Counted from the first letter of the stretch, positions 10,642 to 21,901 are shown. The stretch is DNA of 64,000 bases from Stereocaulon alpinum (GCA_018257865.1 JAEUBA010000064.1:62001-126000), one strand, 5' to 3'. Notes: generated from the letters alone by a model not told the origin. Program-made: numbers and translations.

Positions 10642-12417
10642 TTACGCGGCACCCACCTCAAGCTTCTTGCCCTTCACTGACTTCCACTCCATTCCCAGGG
10701 CCCCAATGACGGAGAAACACGCCATTGCGAGCGACACGCGAAAGGCCTGGATTAGTGCGCCGTTGTATGCAGTCAGGACACCCGAAAGGTTACTTGGATC
10801 GACTGCATGCCGTAGATTTGTCGCTCCCACCTTGAGGACAATTGATGGATCAATATTAGGCACGTCGGCAACCAGGTTCGTCACGAGTTGGTTGGTGAAG
10901 AGATTCTGACCGACCGAGATGAACAAGGCGCCTCCGAGAGTAAGACAGAAGTTGGTGAGAGCTGTCGCTACTGGAATGTCGTCCAGCTTGCATACTGTTT
11001 GAGCCGCAATGTTAGGCTGCTGCATTCCCATGCCTACCCCCAATCCGTATAGTGCCTGAAACCCTAACCACATGGGATGTCCGGACTCAACCTTCAAAGT
11101 CGACAGAAGGCCCGCTCCTATAGCCATGAGAATTGAAGAGCCGATCATGAATGGAGTGTAGTATCCGAGCAGTGTAATAGCAATACCCGAGATGATAGAA
11201 ATGAAGACCAATCCCAGGATCATAGGCAGACTCCTGATTCCAGACTCTACTGCCGAAGTTCCTTTGATAGCCTGAAACCAGATGGGGAGGTAATAGATGA
11301 ATATGAAGAAGGATGCGCCTAAGCAGAAGACGAACCAGCACCCGAAAGCAATGCTTCGTATCTTGAGAATCCTCGGTGGGACCGTAGCGTTATCCTGTTT
11401 CCACAGCTGAACGGCGCCGAAACCAATAGCGAGTACTCCAAAGACGACGAGAAGAGCAATGACCTTGCCGTCACTCCAGGGATATTTCGAGCCACCCCAC
11501 TGCAGCGCGAGCAAAAGACAGACAATGCAAGGGAGGAAGAAGAGAGTCCCAATTGGATCGAATTGTTGGGCACGTGCTCTAAACCCAATAGATTCCTCGT
11601 TCCTGCGTTCTGGGGACTTGAAAAAGAACGCAATGCCAGCGAATGTCACGGCGCCAATTGGCAGATTGATATAGAAGCACCATCGCCAAGAGACCTTGTC
11701 GGTGAACGCGCCTCCCATCAAGGGCCCTGCAACAGAAGCTATGCCGTACATGGCGCCAATGAATCCAGTGTAGGTAGGTCGTTTCACCAGTGGTACGGCG
11801 TAAGCGATAATGACAAGGGCGCCTGAGAAGATCCCCGCAGATCCAACACCTGCGACGGCACGGCCGATGATGAGGGCGACAGAAGTGGGTGCAGCTCCAC
11901 AAATGACAGAGCCGACCTCAAAGATGAAGATAGCCGTCAAAAAGACCCATTTGATGCTGAAAAAAGTGTACAATTTGCCAAAGAGTAGCTGGAATGCGCA
12001 AGTGGTGAGCAGGTAAGCTGAGCCGTACCAGCCAACATCGTTCAATGCCTTGAAGTGATCTGTAATCTTTGGAATGGCGGTTGCAATGATTGTGTTGTCC
12101 AAAGCCATCAGGAAGACCGAAAGACACAATGAAGCCATAATTATGCCAAGCGTGGCTCCAGTCGGATATTCTGGCTCTTCTGATAATTTTTCTAGTGCTG
12201 CTGCCTCTTCTATTGGAGTCTTTTCAACGGCATCCTTTTCTCCATCGCCATCGAGAGACTTGCTTGCGGTGGACGGGATACGGGAAAATTGTGGCTCCTT
12301 TTCCAGCTGTGTTGCAGATGTAGCTACACTGGATGCGGGAGCTGTAGGGGCAGTGGCGTTCTCGTCCATGGGGGCCTGAGATGAGGTTTTCGAGCGTGAG
12401 AGGGTGGGAAACTTCAT
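10642..12417 (-). CDS. MFS drug/toxin exporter, DHA2 (14-TM) family (591 aa, single exon)
   Basis: Predicted proton-coupled multidrug or secondary-metabolite efflux pump in the plasma membrane. A 95-residue polar N-terminus precedes TM1, LGIIMASLCLSVFLMALDNT, which carries the DNTI motif typical of DHA2 proteins. WYGSAYLLTTCAFQLLFGKL is the motif-A region, and GAMYGIASVAGPLMGG is the antiporter motif C (gxxxGPxxGG). SWRWCFYINLPIGA follows TM6. Hydrophobicity suggests about 14 membrane segments. No biosynthetic core gene (PKS, NRPS, terpene cyclase) lies within the window, so a link to a toxin cluster is not supported. The substrate is unknown. The single long exon and isolation beside a gene-poor stretch are typical of this expanded accessory family. 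Confidence 0.9.
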   Translation of the reverse strand: MKFPTLSRSKTSSQAPMDENATAPTAPASSVATSATQLEKEPQFSRIPSTASKSLDGDGEKDAVEKTPIEEAAALEKLSEEPEYPTGATLGIIMASLCLSVFLMALDNTIIATAIPKITDHFKALNDVGWYGSAYLLTTCAFQLLFGKLYTFFSIKWVFLTAIFIFEVGSVICGAAPTSVALIIGRAVAGVGSAGIFSGALVIIAYAVPLVKRPTYTGFIGAMYGIASVAGPLMGGAFTDKVSWRWCFYINLPIGAVTFAGIAFFFKSPERRNEESIGFRARAQQFDPIGTLFFLPCIVCLLLALQWGGSKYPWSDGKVIALLVVFGVLAIGFGAVQLWKQDNATVPPRILKIRSIAFGCWFVFCLGASFFIFIYYLPIWFQAIKGTSAVESGIRSLPMILGLVFISIISGIAITLLGYYTPFMIGSSILMAIGAGLLSTLKVESGHPMWLGFQALYGLGVGMGMQQPNIAAQTVCKLDDIPVATALTNFCLTLGGALFISVGQNLFTNQLVTNLVADVPNIDPSIVLKVGATNLRHAVDPSNLSGVLTAYNGALIQAFRVSLAMACFSVIGALGMEWKSVKGKKLEVGAA

Positions 12418-15400
12418 GGTGGGTTATAGGTGAGGAAGGGAAAGGTGCCAGGCGGGCTGGGCCTTGTTATAGGACAAATTCCTTTGTCAGTGTCAAGGAA
12501 AGGACGATGGGGGGTATCAGGGCAGAAACCAAAGGGACATGCTTGTTATATAATGAGGAGCAAACAGACTACCGAGTAAAGGAGGCAACACGATTCAAAG
12601 GGTTAGGCCTGCCGAATATTATATTGTAGCCGTCATCCCTCCCTCGATCTATATGATCTCAACACAGATCTTGAGCCAAGACGGTCTTTTGAAAAGTCCG
12701 CTGGTCTCGGTTCTTAATTGTAACCGAAGAGCTAGGCTTTCTGAGGTTAGAACACTTGCCGGATGTGATCGACATCCACGGCCCGCGCTTCGTTTATCTA
12801 ACTCCCGCTCCGCCGGATGCCCTGCTGAGTTTCATTGGGCCCTTCGACCGCTTCAAGGCAATAGATTGAGATGATGAATAGTAGTATTGGCTCAAAGCTG
12901 CCAAGAGCGGAGCAGGGTATCCGCCCGAAATCTCTATACCCTGGATAATGATGACCCGTGCCCGTTAGGCACCAGCATTTCTTCGTCCTTGCGAAGATAC
13001 GGACGATCAAAAGCCGACAATCAGAAAACTGATAGGGTGCAACGAATATGTGTCAAAGCTTGCAAGCCACCAATCGCGACAGGAGACTTGTGAGTCATCG
13101 TCAGCCACGTGCTTCAGCCACCACAACAAGCAACATAAAGCTTAAGATAGTTAGTTATTGAACCTCATCGCAAACGGCCTTTAAGGCGCTCCGTGACCCA
13201 CTGAGCGATCTCAGGGCGACCAGGGAACAAATTCCCACTTCATCATCGCAGTTAAGGGACATACTTCTAAGCTCTGGGCACCTTGATCGGATGCTGGAGG
13301 TGTTATGTTTTGACTTGAGGCAGCGAACCTGGCCGCTCCTCTTCCATTCTGTCAACAAGAACATCAAGTTGTTTGCTAACTTTATCAATGAAAAAAGATT
13401 GAGTCTTGAAGTTGGAAGATCACATGGTGGGAAGCCAGGCTTTGATCAATTGCTATTGAACTTGACTATGTAAATGCTTATGCAAGGCTCCAATAACATT
13501 GACTGAAAGTAACCGGCTGAATTTGGCCCACACAGGACTGCAGAAAGAGCTGTCCTGAATCAACATGCTGGAAGTTGCCTCTCTTGTAAATGCCATATCA
13601 GCGATCAAGCGAGGCATCAAAGAAGTTGTATTGGTGAAGAATGCTAAACCTTACTATACCAGAATGCCAAGACGTACACTCGGACTCTTGCAACGTAGAT
13701 TCATTCCATAGAGTACTGCAATCAATATTAAGCCATCAAACGAGATTGACCCCCGTGAAAGGGTTTCTGGGTTAACGTGTCTACCAGTTGTCCTGGTAAA
13801 TTGTACAGTTCGCAAAGCAAGCGTTTTGAGAGAGCGCCTTTAGGAAGAGAATAGAGTGAGGATGGCGCATCAAGCAGAAAGCCCCAATGACGATGATCAT
13901 AGTTGAGGAGACATCATAGTTGTATAGTTGGCCATCGCTTACGAGACACGAAGCTAAGGATGCTCAGAAATAATGAACGCAGTGGCAGCATAAGGATGCA
14001 TTATAATCGAAGATAACTTTTCGAGAGTACGTAGCTCACGGTCATGTCGGTACCTAGCATAACGGCCACTCATGGAAAACAACCCGCCACACGAACAGCG
14101 ATATTGACGGAGCGGACTGCATGCGAATCAAGCCAGATTTGATCTGGCTTTCAGTGGCGGAACGCATAGTAGTGAGTCGCATTAACATCCCAGCGGAATT
14201 AAAAGCGTCTATGAAGGACGATAGTACTCGTAGTGAGCCGCGGTTTAACAAGTCTATCTAATCGCCTGAGAGCAGTGGAGTTCTAAAGGCCGTCGAGGAC
14301 AATAAGAAGCTTACACACCCCGGAAGGCGGGCCCCAGGGCTACTCGAAAACCGCCCTAAATTGGGTAGGTATCGATCACGTTCCAGGGTTCGCTTAGAGC
14401 GCTTGCTTAGGACTCTCCCCTATCCGCCCTCTTCTTTTTCTGTCTTTGACGTGATCACATAACATATACGCTGCGAGAACCCCAATTTTTAGGAGATAGT
14501 GAAAGGAACATGAACCAGGCACCATTCTTTGGGCAGCCTTCTTCCAAGCATGACAGCAAAGTTTCATCATTGCTTATCCACCATCTCCGCAATCATATTG
14601 GTGTTTTCATAATCCTTGCTTGACTTTTGGCTTCTGAACGGGAAGGAATAAACCTACCTTAGCCATGACCAATCATCCGATGCCGAACCCTGATTTGCTA
14701 AACGCTCGGCCAAGTGTTCACCTGCATGATGAAGATCATCAAGATCTTAGACCAATCAGAATGCACGCACCCGTTGCCGCTGTGCTAAGCATGCTGGTTC
14801 CCGAAGGATCGAGTTTCGCGTTGAGTCTGGAGTCTGGAATCTGGAATCTGGATAACTTATTCCTCTCAAGCTGTCAGTGTTGAAAGGAGAGTACTCACCA
14901 TTGATACTCTTTTCTTTACAAGCAGAAAACCATCACAGCATCTCTCAGCGACACACCTGGCATGCGACGATGACTGCTCCAGATGCGCCTCAAAATATGC
15001 CCCGCCGTTGCAAGTGCTGACATGTGCGTTAGCAGTTATTTTAGCTGGAGGAGGTCTGCCAACTAGTGCGGGCGTCTATTCTTGGGGCTGCAGCTCATCT
15101 GGGACCACCCCAATCCAACCCCTCGCATAGGATTCGTTCTCACGGCTTTCGCGCCGTGCTACTGAGCTGGCTTTTCTCCCCATATCCCATCCCGGCATCT
15201 TCGTCCTTGACACTATTCTGACTTCCCCATTGCGACATGATCTTTGCTAAATATATGGCCTCGAGATTTGGGCCAGGCGCTTAAGCCACAAAACCCCCAG
15301 TGTACCCGCTTTGGCTTTCTACCTCTTCTTTGCCTGACAGTCTCTCATTCTCCAACTTCTCTTTCACGTCTTGTTTGCGACCGTTGTAACATCTACTTCT

Positions 15401-15499
15401 TTCCTACTTCCCAACAGTGGCGTGAGCTGGTTCTCAATATTCGGATACCACTTCGAGTCGGGCTCTGCCGGTCCCACGTCAGCACCAAGGTCGCTTAGC
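12418..15499. other. Gene-poor stretch of about 3.1 kb
   Basis: No frame here gives a protein I can recognise and no chain of exons with family sequence was found. The first 200 bp must contain the MFS promoter, and the last 250 bp (CT-rich from about 15300) the promoter of the four-TM gene. The composition is not strongly AT-rich, so a heavily RIP-mutated transposon is not evident. A small perfect inverted repeat lies at 14130-14150. Confidence 0.4.
14130..14150. repeat. Perfect 9-bp inverted repeat with 3-bp loop
   Basis: AAGCCAGAT, then TTG, then ATCTGGCTT. It is in noncoding DNA, with no poly-T tail or nearby gene end that would explain it as a terminator. It could be chance or a dyad binding site. 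Confidence 0.5.
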
Positions 15500-17150
15500 A
15501 TGTCGATTCTCCAGCGACAGATGACAGACGAAAAGATCAGGAACAATCAAATCACAGCACGGCCGCGGACGTCATCGAGCTCCTCGTCCGCTTTGTCTAT
15601 CAAGACACCCAGAATAGCACGTTTTGCAGAAGCAACATCAGTTAACTCCCCTATCGATCCTAGCACTGCTGGAAGATCTCCGTTCGCGGATCCTCCAGTC
15701 ACGACTCAACACCTCATGCCTCAACCACAACCCTCCGACGTTGGCTTCGGCTACATGTCCGATAACCGTGCTTCAAAGCACTCATCTTATGCGGGTGTGG
15801 AGGTCCCACTCACCCCGGCCTCCCCTTTGAAAAGTGCATTGAAGCCACCTGGAACACCCGGCCGACTTGCAAATCCACTCAGTCCTACTTTTAAAGAAGA
15901 GCAGATTCTGGAGAAGCAAGAAGATCACACGGAGAAGGCAAACGCCAAGGACGTAGTAAGTAGACTTGCGCCTGTACTTTGAACGAAAGCTAATAGTGCT
16001 CCCAGAAAATCAAGACGCGAGTTCGAATGGCCAAAATGTGTCTTCGAGGAACCAATTTCAGCTGCAGTCTTATTGTCTTAGCCATGCTGTCAACCACCTT
16101 ATCGATCTTCAACGCTACAAAAGCACTGCCACCAAGAAGCAATCTTCCACCCTGGGCATCTAAGCAGAACTCATGGCCACAGATCACACTTCTCACTATC
16201 GCCTGTGTCTCGTTAGCTATGTGTCTACTGGTCTTCTACGGCTACTGGCGAGGCGGTCACAGGAGGGCTGAAAAAGCCGCAATCTACTACACGTTCTTCT
16301 CAATTGGCTACTTCACTTTCGCTACTATCATGTGGATCGTCGGTGCAGCAGTCCTGAACTCAAGCAGACAGAACGGCCAACAGAAAGATATATGGGGATG
16401 GTCATGCAAGGATGGAAAGAGGAAGGATCTGTTCCAATCAGAAGTCAACTACGATTTAATCTGCAGACTCCAGGTTCGTAACGCTTCAATGTCAGTGATC
16501 AAATCTGGGGGCTAACAGTATTCCAGAGCTGGTCTCTTATCTGTGCCATCATCGAGATCACAGTCGAAGTCATCACCATCAGCATTTATGCCATCGTCTT
16601 CTTCCGCTTCTACTCCAAGCGCAGGCTCGCGAAGTCCATGGATCTACGGGACAGAGCTCGATCGGATCTTTACCTTGCTCAGCTAAGATCGCAATCTGCT
16701 CCCAACACTCCGGGCTTCCAAAAGACTCCAATGAATTCCACATTCCCATCGCATTTACACGACGACCCCGAAAGCGCGGCAGAGAATGGCGAAAACTACT
16801 CTGATGGCACCCAGTTCGCATCGAAGCACCAATCCTTCTCTCAACCCAAGCCATTTACATTGCAGCCACCTCCAATCAAGGTGCACGCTGCTAGTCCTAC
16901 TGTGTCAGAAGGAGGATTCGAACCAACTCCAACACCACAGCTTCAGGAGCATGTTCCGGCAGCGCCGGGCGAGCAAACATACGATGCTGTGCCGATTCCT
17001 GGTGCATATGCAAGTCCGCTTGGCAGCCCAGGATTCCAGCCACAAAGCATGACCTTTGGGGGGTCACATCCAGGGCAAGCATATACGACAGAGGGAAGGG
17101 TAGAAAGCCCACCGACGAGTCCAAGGCTTCCTCCTTCTACTCTGCGCTAG
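15500..17150 (+). CDS. Four-TM membrane protein with disordered termini, function unknown (515 aa, 3 exons)
   Basis: Exons are 15500-15955, 16006-16473 and 16527-17150; introns are 50 and 53 bp. The first 150 residues are Ser/Pro-rich and disordered. Four hydrophobic segments follow at about 171-192, 211-231, 245-269 and 310-336, in a MARVEL- or tetraspan-like layout. A basic loop (WRGGHRRAEK) lies after TM2. A polar loop between TM3 and TM4 contains two cysteines (WSCK and LICR). The last 180 residues are Pro/Ser/Gln-rich, with repeated SP/TP sites that suggest phosphorylation. I do not recognise a named family; similar fungal proteins are usually annotated as hypothetical or MARVEL-like. 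Likely plasma membrane or endomembrane. Confidence 0.78.
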
Positions 17151-17523
17151 GAATGTGATACGTGGGCTGGAGAGGAGCAAAGGGTTTCCTATCATTTAAG
17201 ATTTATATTATACCATTTTCTTCTATATAGTTGGGGCGGTGTTGAGGGTACTGATCTGGCCATTATATAATCTGACGTCTGGATATGTAACTCCACATAA
17301 CAATGAATTTACTGCCATACACCTGCAACACCATAAGCACAGAAAGATGCGGTATGAACATGCACCGACAGCCCTTGATGTCCGATAACAATGCAAGGGC
17401 TGGGCGTTCGTAATGCTTTTGATCTTTTAGGCTCAGGAGTGTTGTAAGTCGTCATTCGCTAAAATATCTACCATCTACCACCAATCCTGGAACTGCATTA
17501 ACGACCGATCTAGCTCCTTCCAC
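17151..17523. other. Intergenic between the four-TM gene and the 89-aa gene
   Basis: 373 bp between tandem genes; it holds the 3' UTR of one and the promoter of the next. The promoter serves the 89-aa ORF and perhaps also URA6. No other feature was seen. Confidence 0.4.
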
Positions 17524-17793
17524 ATGTCGTTTAGAACGTTGCCCATCAATCCAAGACTCTTACTACCCTTCAGGGCACCAATTGCGCAAAGGTGCCCCCA
17601 GAATATTGCCTACGAAGCCTGTCCAACCTTCCTCCGCAGAACTTACGCATCTCGCAACCCCAACCAATCCCCCCTCAAGGTCTGGCCATTCATCCTCATA
17701 TTCCTCATTGGAACAGGAGCCTACGTGTCCATGGTCAGATCCCGTGCCAGCGAGCCCCAGAAGCCCCGCGCATCCTCCATAACTCCCAAATAA
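17524..17793 (+). CDS. Small putative mitochondrial single-TM protein (89 aa)
   Basis: The N-terminus is rich in Arg and lacks acidic residues for about 30 positions. FLRRTYASRN resembles a presequence cleavage region. A single membrane segment, KVWPFILIFLIGTGAYVSMV, occupies about residues 53-72, followed by a short basic tail. The layout resembles small inner-membrane assembly or supernumerary subunits, but I cannot name it. The stop codon is only 45 bp before the URA6 ATG on the same strand, far shorter than any other tandem gap in this window. That raises the possibility of a shared (bicistronic) or overlapping transcript. Confidence 0.7.
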   Translation: MSFRTLPINPRLLLPFRAPIAQRCPQNIAYEACPTFLRRTYASRNPNQSPLKVWPFILIFLIGTGAYVSMVRSRASEPQKPRASSITPK

Positions 17794-17838
17794 GCCCAAC
17801 TTATCCACTTCGTTACACAGCGACACCCAGCTACGGCC

Positions 17839-18571
17839 ATGGCTCCAACATCACCTCGGCTCTCGGCCCCTCCAAAGTCTACACCTACGTTCTCGCCTGA
17901 TAAGACTTCCGTTATCTTCGTCCTCGGAGGGCCAGGGGCGGGTAAAGGTACTCAATGCGCCAAACTGGTGCGCGACTATGGCTTTACGCATCTCTCGGCT
18001 GGCGATCTACTGCGGGCGGAGCAAGATAGAGAGGGCAGCGAGTTTGGGGACATGATTAAAGAGCACATCAAGGATGGGATAATCGTGCCCATGGAGGTTA
18101 CGGTGCAGTTGTTGGAGAATGCTATAATGGACAAAGATGAGGGGAGGGGGCGGTTTTTGATTGATGGTGCGTTTACGCCTTTGTTTGCTTGAGACTACGA
18201 GCTGAGCTTCCTCGACGGCACGCATGATGTGGCTCATTCAGTGTGCAGGGTTTCCTCGTAAGATGGATCAAGCTGTTCGCTTTGAAGAGGCTGTTTGCCC
18301 TTCCAAATTTGTTCTCTTCTTCGATTGTCCTGAGGAAGTCATGACGGAACGTCTCATCAATCGGGGCAAGACAAGTGGGCGGGCTGATGATAACGCCGAG
18401 AGCATCAAGAAGAGGTTTAAGACGTTTGTACAAACTAGCATGCCGGTTGTGGAGTATCTTGAGAAGCAGGATAAGGTGGTCAAGATCAAGGCTGTCAAGA
18501 GCCCGGATGAGATATATGAGGAAGTGAAGAAGAGGATGGGAGAGAGGGGGTTTGAAATGGTAAAAGACTGA
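17839..18571 (+). CDS. URA6: Uridylate (UMP/CMP) kinase (216 aa, 2 exons)
   Basis: Phosphorylates UMP (and CMP/dCMP) with ATP; cytosolic/nuclear pyrimidine synthesis. Exons are 17839-18166 and 18249-18571; the intron is 82 bp. The P-loop is GGPGAGKGTQC (residues 30-40, Lys36). The NMP-binding region reads HLSAGDLLRAEQDREGSEFG. The exon join restores FLIDGFPRKMDQAVRFE, the family's hallmark block. The LID region contains LINRGKTSGRADDNAESIKK with its conserved Arg residues. Length and order match the family. Intron 1 falls inside the DGFPR codons, so an unspliced reading would lose the active site. Confidence 0.95.
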
Positions 18572-19702
18572 ATGCGTCTGGGTAGTGGTACAGGTGCAAA
18601 GGTGCTGGTAATGAAAGGAAAGGAAGTGCGGAGTGAGGCGAGGACTACTGATGATGAACACGATCACACCTACATACGAAGACGCTACTAGAATATGGCC
18701 ATAGAAGGATAGAAGGTTTGAAGGCTCCCTGAAACACGCACTCAGCTGAAACAAGTTGCTTGCGTCTTCACATTCAACTGTCGTGCCTGCTGATTGTCGT
18801 TGCCTTCCGACGCAACTTCCTCAGATACGCCACCGTAACCCCTGAATAAACCCTGAACACCCCCTCAATGCTTCAACGAAATTGCCGACGAGGTGCTTGA
18901 GACTCAACAACATGATGTGTGACCTTTGAATTCGCGGCATTCCAGGTTTCTAGCCGGGCTACCACCGGTTACTCCTCAGTTTACGGTAGATGCCCTCATC
19001 GTGGCGGAAACCCTTACAATTTCCCAAAGCGAAAGTGTGCACAACCGGCACCCCTTGAAATTGGAGAGTGAATGACATCCACAAGACCGGGATTTCTTGG
19101 GGCAGAATCTGTCAACCTAGACAATAGGACATGTCTCACTTGACAGTGGCCATTGTTTACATCTTGTCATTCACTTCCGCACTTTATCTTATTGAGCTCA
19201 ACAATCGGACGTTTTCCTGATGTTCACTTTGGAGGCCTATTCATCATCACATGTCAACGATGACCAGCCACCTCCTTTTCACTCCACCCAGCCATCTCTA
19301 GTCTCTGCACTTTGTCCCTCCATACTTTCTTTTCCTCCACCAACCAAGTTCTTCTGCAAGCACAACACTACTCATAGAAACAGTTGCAAGGCCTGGTAGC
19401 CAGGCACAAGAAAATCACCTACTTCTCAACTCCCCCTCAACTTTCTGCAGCCTCACCAATTTTCACTTGCTCATTTTTGATACTCGCCTCTTTGATAGCA
19501 CCTCTCTCCCAGCCATACAACAGTTTCGTCAAGCATCAAGTCACCGGATGATTTTGATTCCTTGCATACATTCTTGACTCGATAGTTGAGCCTTTGCATT
19601 AAGTCATCCTCTCGCCTTTGGAAATCTTACCCGACTCTTCCTTCTGAGGTAAATGAACCTAACGGCAATTCTTATTCACCAGCTAACGGTAGTCCCAGTA
19701 CC
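18572..19702. other. Intergenic, long CT-rich promoter and leader of the F-box-like gene
   Basis: About 1.1 kb. The part from about 19250 to 19540 is strongly pyrimidine-rich with CCACC/CTTTT runs, typical of a fungal promoter and 5' leader. A probable 5' UTR intron is listed separately. No gene was found. Confidence 0.45.
19649..19698 (+). other. Probable 50-bp intron in the 5' UTR
   Basis: It begins GTAAAT, carries the exact branch site GCTAAC at 19682-19687 and ends CCCAG. The presumed start ATG follows 5 bp after the acceptor. Confidence 0.55.
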
Positions 19703-20998
19703 ATGGCTCAAAAGAAGTATTCGACCCAGAAGGCGGAAAAGAAGAGCCTAGTAAGCAAGAAGGCCGAGATCAACAAGCTGATCGAGGCGAGCAAAAACAA
19801 GCCGCCTGGAGCTACCACCCAGCATTCATGCCACAGAAAAAGCGTTCGTTTACCGAACTTGCAGGTCAATGCATCCACACAGATGTCCCACTACCAAGGC
19901 AAGGCTCGAATGCCCCGCCACCTACTCCGTAATCAGCAACCCTTGAAGATCGTCCCAGGCCTGGTTGAAGATGCCAATTACCTCATTCGCGATCGACGCA
20001 CCCCAGAATCTCCTAGGAGGCCATTGGTCCGTTTACCAATTGAACCTTCAACACCTCGAGCGTTACGATACGAACGCCAGGGCGTCTTCCCCTTTCTTGA
20101 ATTGCCTGCCGAGATCCGAAACCAAATTTACGAGCTTGCTATTCCCAACGAACACTACGCTATCGAATGGGTCAATAACAATCATAAGAGTAAGAGCCTG
20201 ACCTATCGCCTGCCAAGATCTTGCATTCAGAAGACACCCTTTGTGGGGGCAGACATCGCTCGTCGCCGCCGTTCTCTCGACACCCCTAAAGGTAGGCAAG
20301 TGAAACGACTGCCTGCGGATTACTATGGACCAGTGCCCACAACTTTTCTCCTGATTTGTAAGCGGATGCATGACGAAGCTGCTTCTATATTCTATTCCAA
20401 GTCGACTTTCCGCTTTCGTGGACTGGGCGCACTCCGGTTCTTCCTGGACAATCTAACTCCTTGCCCTCACAACTCCATCTCAAAGCTCGCCATACAATAT
20501 CAAGCATATGGTCATCCTTGCATTACAAAGGACCAAATCTGGAAAGTGAAGCATGATCGCCTCTGGGACAACCTTTGCGAGCGTCTTATCAATGGTACAA
20601 AGGAGGACCCTACCAAGAAATGTTCATTAACCCACCTAAGCCTTGACCTTACTCTGAACAAATCGGCCACCTCATTCGGTTCATTTGAAGAATCGATGAA
20701 CGGCAATCTTGGCACCAAATGGATGTGGCCACTGTGGGCATTCCAGGACGCAGGGATCCAGCGTTGCTGGGCGCGTATTCGCTGCAGCACAAAGGACAGC
20801 ACCGTGCTTGAAGTTGAGTCTTGGAAATTGAGAAAGGAGATCCTTGGGGATCTTTGGGATGAAGAGGCAGAGGCGAGGAGAGATGCTTATGGGTTCGAGC
20901 ACCATAAGAAACACGGCAAGCCAGTCAAGAACACGCGCACTATGGTTATGAGGCTGAATGCCAGTGGTCAGGTGCTACCTGAGCATGGACCGGCTTAG
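19703..20998 (+). CDS. F-box-like (fungal 2EXR/DUF7730-type) protein, function unknown (431 aa)
   Basis: The ATG at 19703 is the first in this frame; the frame stays open upstream only through a non-ATG codon. The N-terminal 110 residues are basic and Lys-rich (KKYSTQKAEKKSLVSKKAEI). At about residue 130 comes FPFLELPAEIRNQIYELAIP, the signature of a very large fungal family with an F-box-like helical start. The second family motif, LLICKRMHDEAASIFYSKST, follows. The C-terminal half has no motif I recognise. Family members are mostly uncharacterised; some may act as substrate adaptors, but this is inference. A 50-bp intron probably sits in the leader. Confidence 0.75.
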   Translation: MAQKKYSTQKAEKKSLVSKKAEINKLIEASKNKPPGATTQHSCHRKSVRLPNLQVNASTQMSHYQGKARMPRHLLRNQQPLKIVPGLVEDANYLIRDRRTPESPRRPLVRLPIEPSTPRALRYERQGVFPFLELPAEIRNQIYELAIPNEHYAIEWVNNNHKSKSLTYRLPRSCIQKTPFVGADIARRRRSLDTPKGRQVKRLPADYYGPVPTTFLLICKRMHDEAASIFYSKSTFRFRGLGALRFFLDNLTPCPHNSISKLAIQYQAYGHPCITKDQIWKVKHDRLWDNLCERLINGTKEDPTKKCSLTHLSLDLTLNKSATSFGSFEESMNGNLGTKWMWPLWAFQDAGIQRCWARIRCSTKDSTVLEVESWKLRKEILGDLWDEEAEARRDAYGFEHHKKHGKPVKNTRTMVMRLNASGQVLPEHGPA

Positions 20999-21187
20999 AG
21001 AGGCGTGGTGGCGGTGTTTAGGGAAGTTTCACTTGGGTTCGAGCGGGACTTTTTCATTTCTTCATCTCCTTTCCTTCATGCATGTACCACAACCTGTACC
21101 ATGAACTTGGTCTCCTTTCTCAAGACCTATGCGCACTCTCCTCATTCCGAAGCATGGCGGACAACCCGACATTGAATGTCAGGATTG

Positions 21188-21245
21188 GAGATGTCTTCCT
21201 CACTACATCATGTTGTGAGCGAGATATCGAGCATTTTGCTAGCAT
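21188..21245. repeat. Direct repeat, copy 1 (58 bp)
   Basis: Begins GAGATGTCTTCCTC and ends GCTAGCAT. Copy 2 starts 94 bp downstream and differs by one substitution and a small change near the 3' end. Confidence 0.9.
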
Positions 21246-21281
21246 GCATACATCATTAGCTCTGTCCTTCCTTTTGTGCAA

Positions 21282-21338
21282 GAGATGTCTTCCTCTCTAC
21301 ATCATGTTGTGAGCGAGATATCGAGCATCTGCTAGCAT
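21282..21338. repeat. Direct repeat, copy 2 (57 bp)
   Basis: Near-identical copy of 21188-21245, including the internal GAGCGAGATATCGAGCAT. The 36 bp between the copies are not duplicated. Confidence 0.9.
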
Positions 21339-21856
21339 TCATGCATTACTAGATACTACTGGCTGTGTATATTAGCTCTCCTTTCAAATGCAAGAAGCTG
21401 GCTTCCTCATGTTGATGCCACTGGCTTACATGCTGATCGTTGAATTCTCTGTGCACTTTACTGCTTAATCCTCGTAGTCGAAGGTTACTTGCAGTCAGTG
21501 ATACACATCGTCAGTGCCCCTTGGATTTTGCACAACTTTACACTTCATCTTCGTAAGAGGAACCACACACTCCCTACACACCCCAACAACGCAATCTACC
21601 CACCCGTAAGCTCACAGAACCGCGCATATGAAAGCCCAAATTCATGCACACAAGCATTCTTTTCTTCAACCTAACTACATCTCAGCCTTATAATACATTT
21701 TCCTTCCTTCCAAAATCCCCGCTCTTCATCTCAATATACTATCCCTTATAATACACAGCACGCTAGATGAAAATCCCAAGCGACGCTGAACCGCACGACG
21801 CTTAAACGCTTAAAGACCGGTACTTGGGTATCTAGAAGCGGAGCGAGAATATGTGT

Positions 21857-21901
21857 GGAGAAAGGAGAAGGAAGGAAGGAAGAAAGAAAGAAAGAGAGAA
21901 A
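21857..21901. repeat. 45-bp uninterrupted purine tract (GGAA/GAAA repeats)
   Basis: Only A and G on the + strand, with GGAA units passing into GAAA units. It lies about 100 bp beyond the stop of the kinesin gene, which is read towards it. Such tracts can form triplex DNA or act in 3' processing, but no function is shown. Confidence 0.85.

Noticed and set aside
10642..12417. MFS exporter as part of a toxin biosynthetic cluster
   Set aside because: No PKS, NRPS, terpene cyclase, P450 or cluster regulator lies in the window; the neighbours are housekeeping genes.
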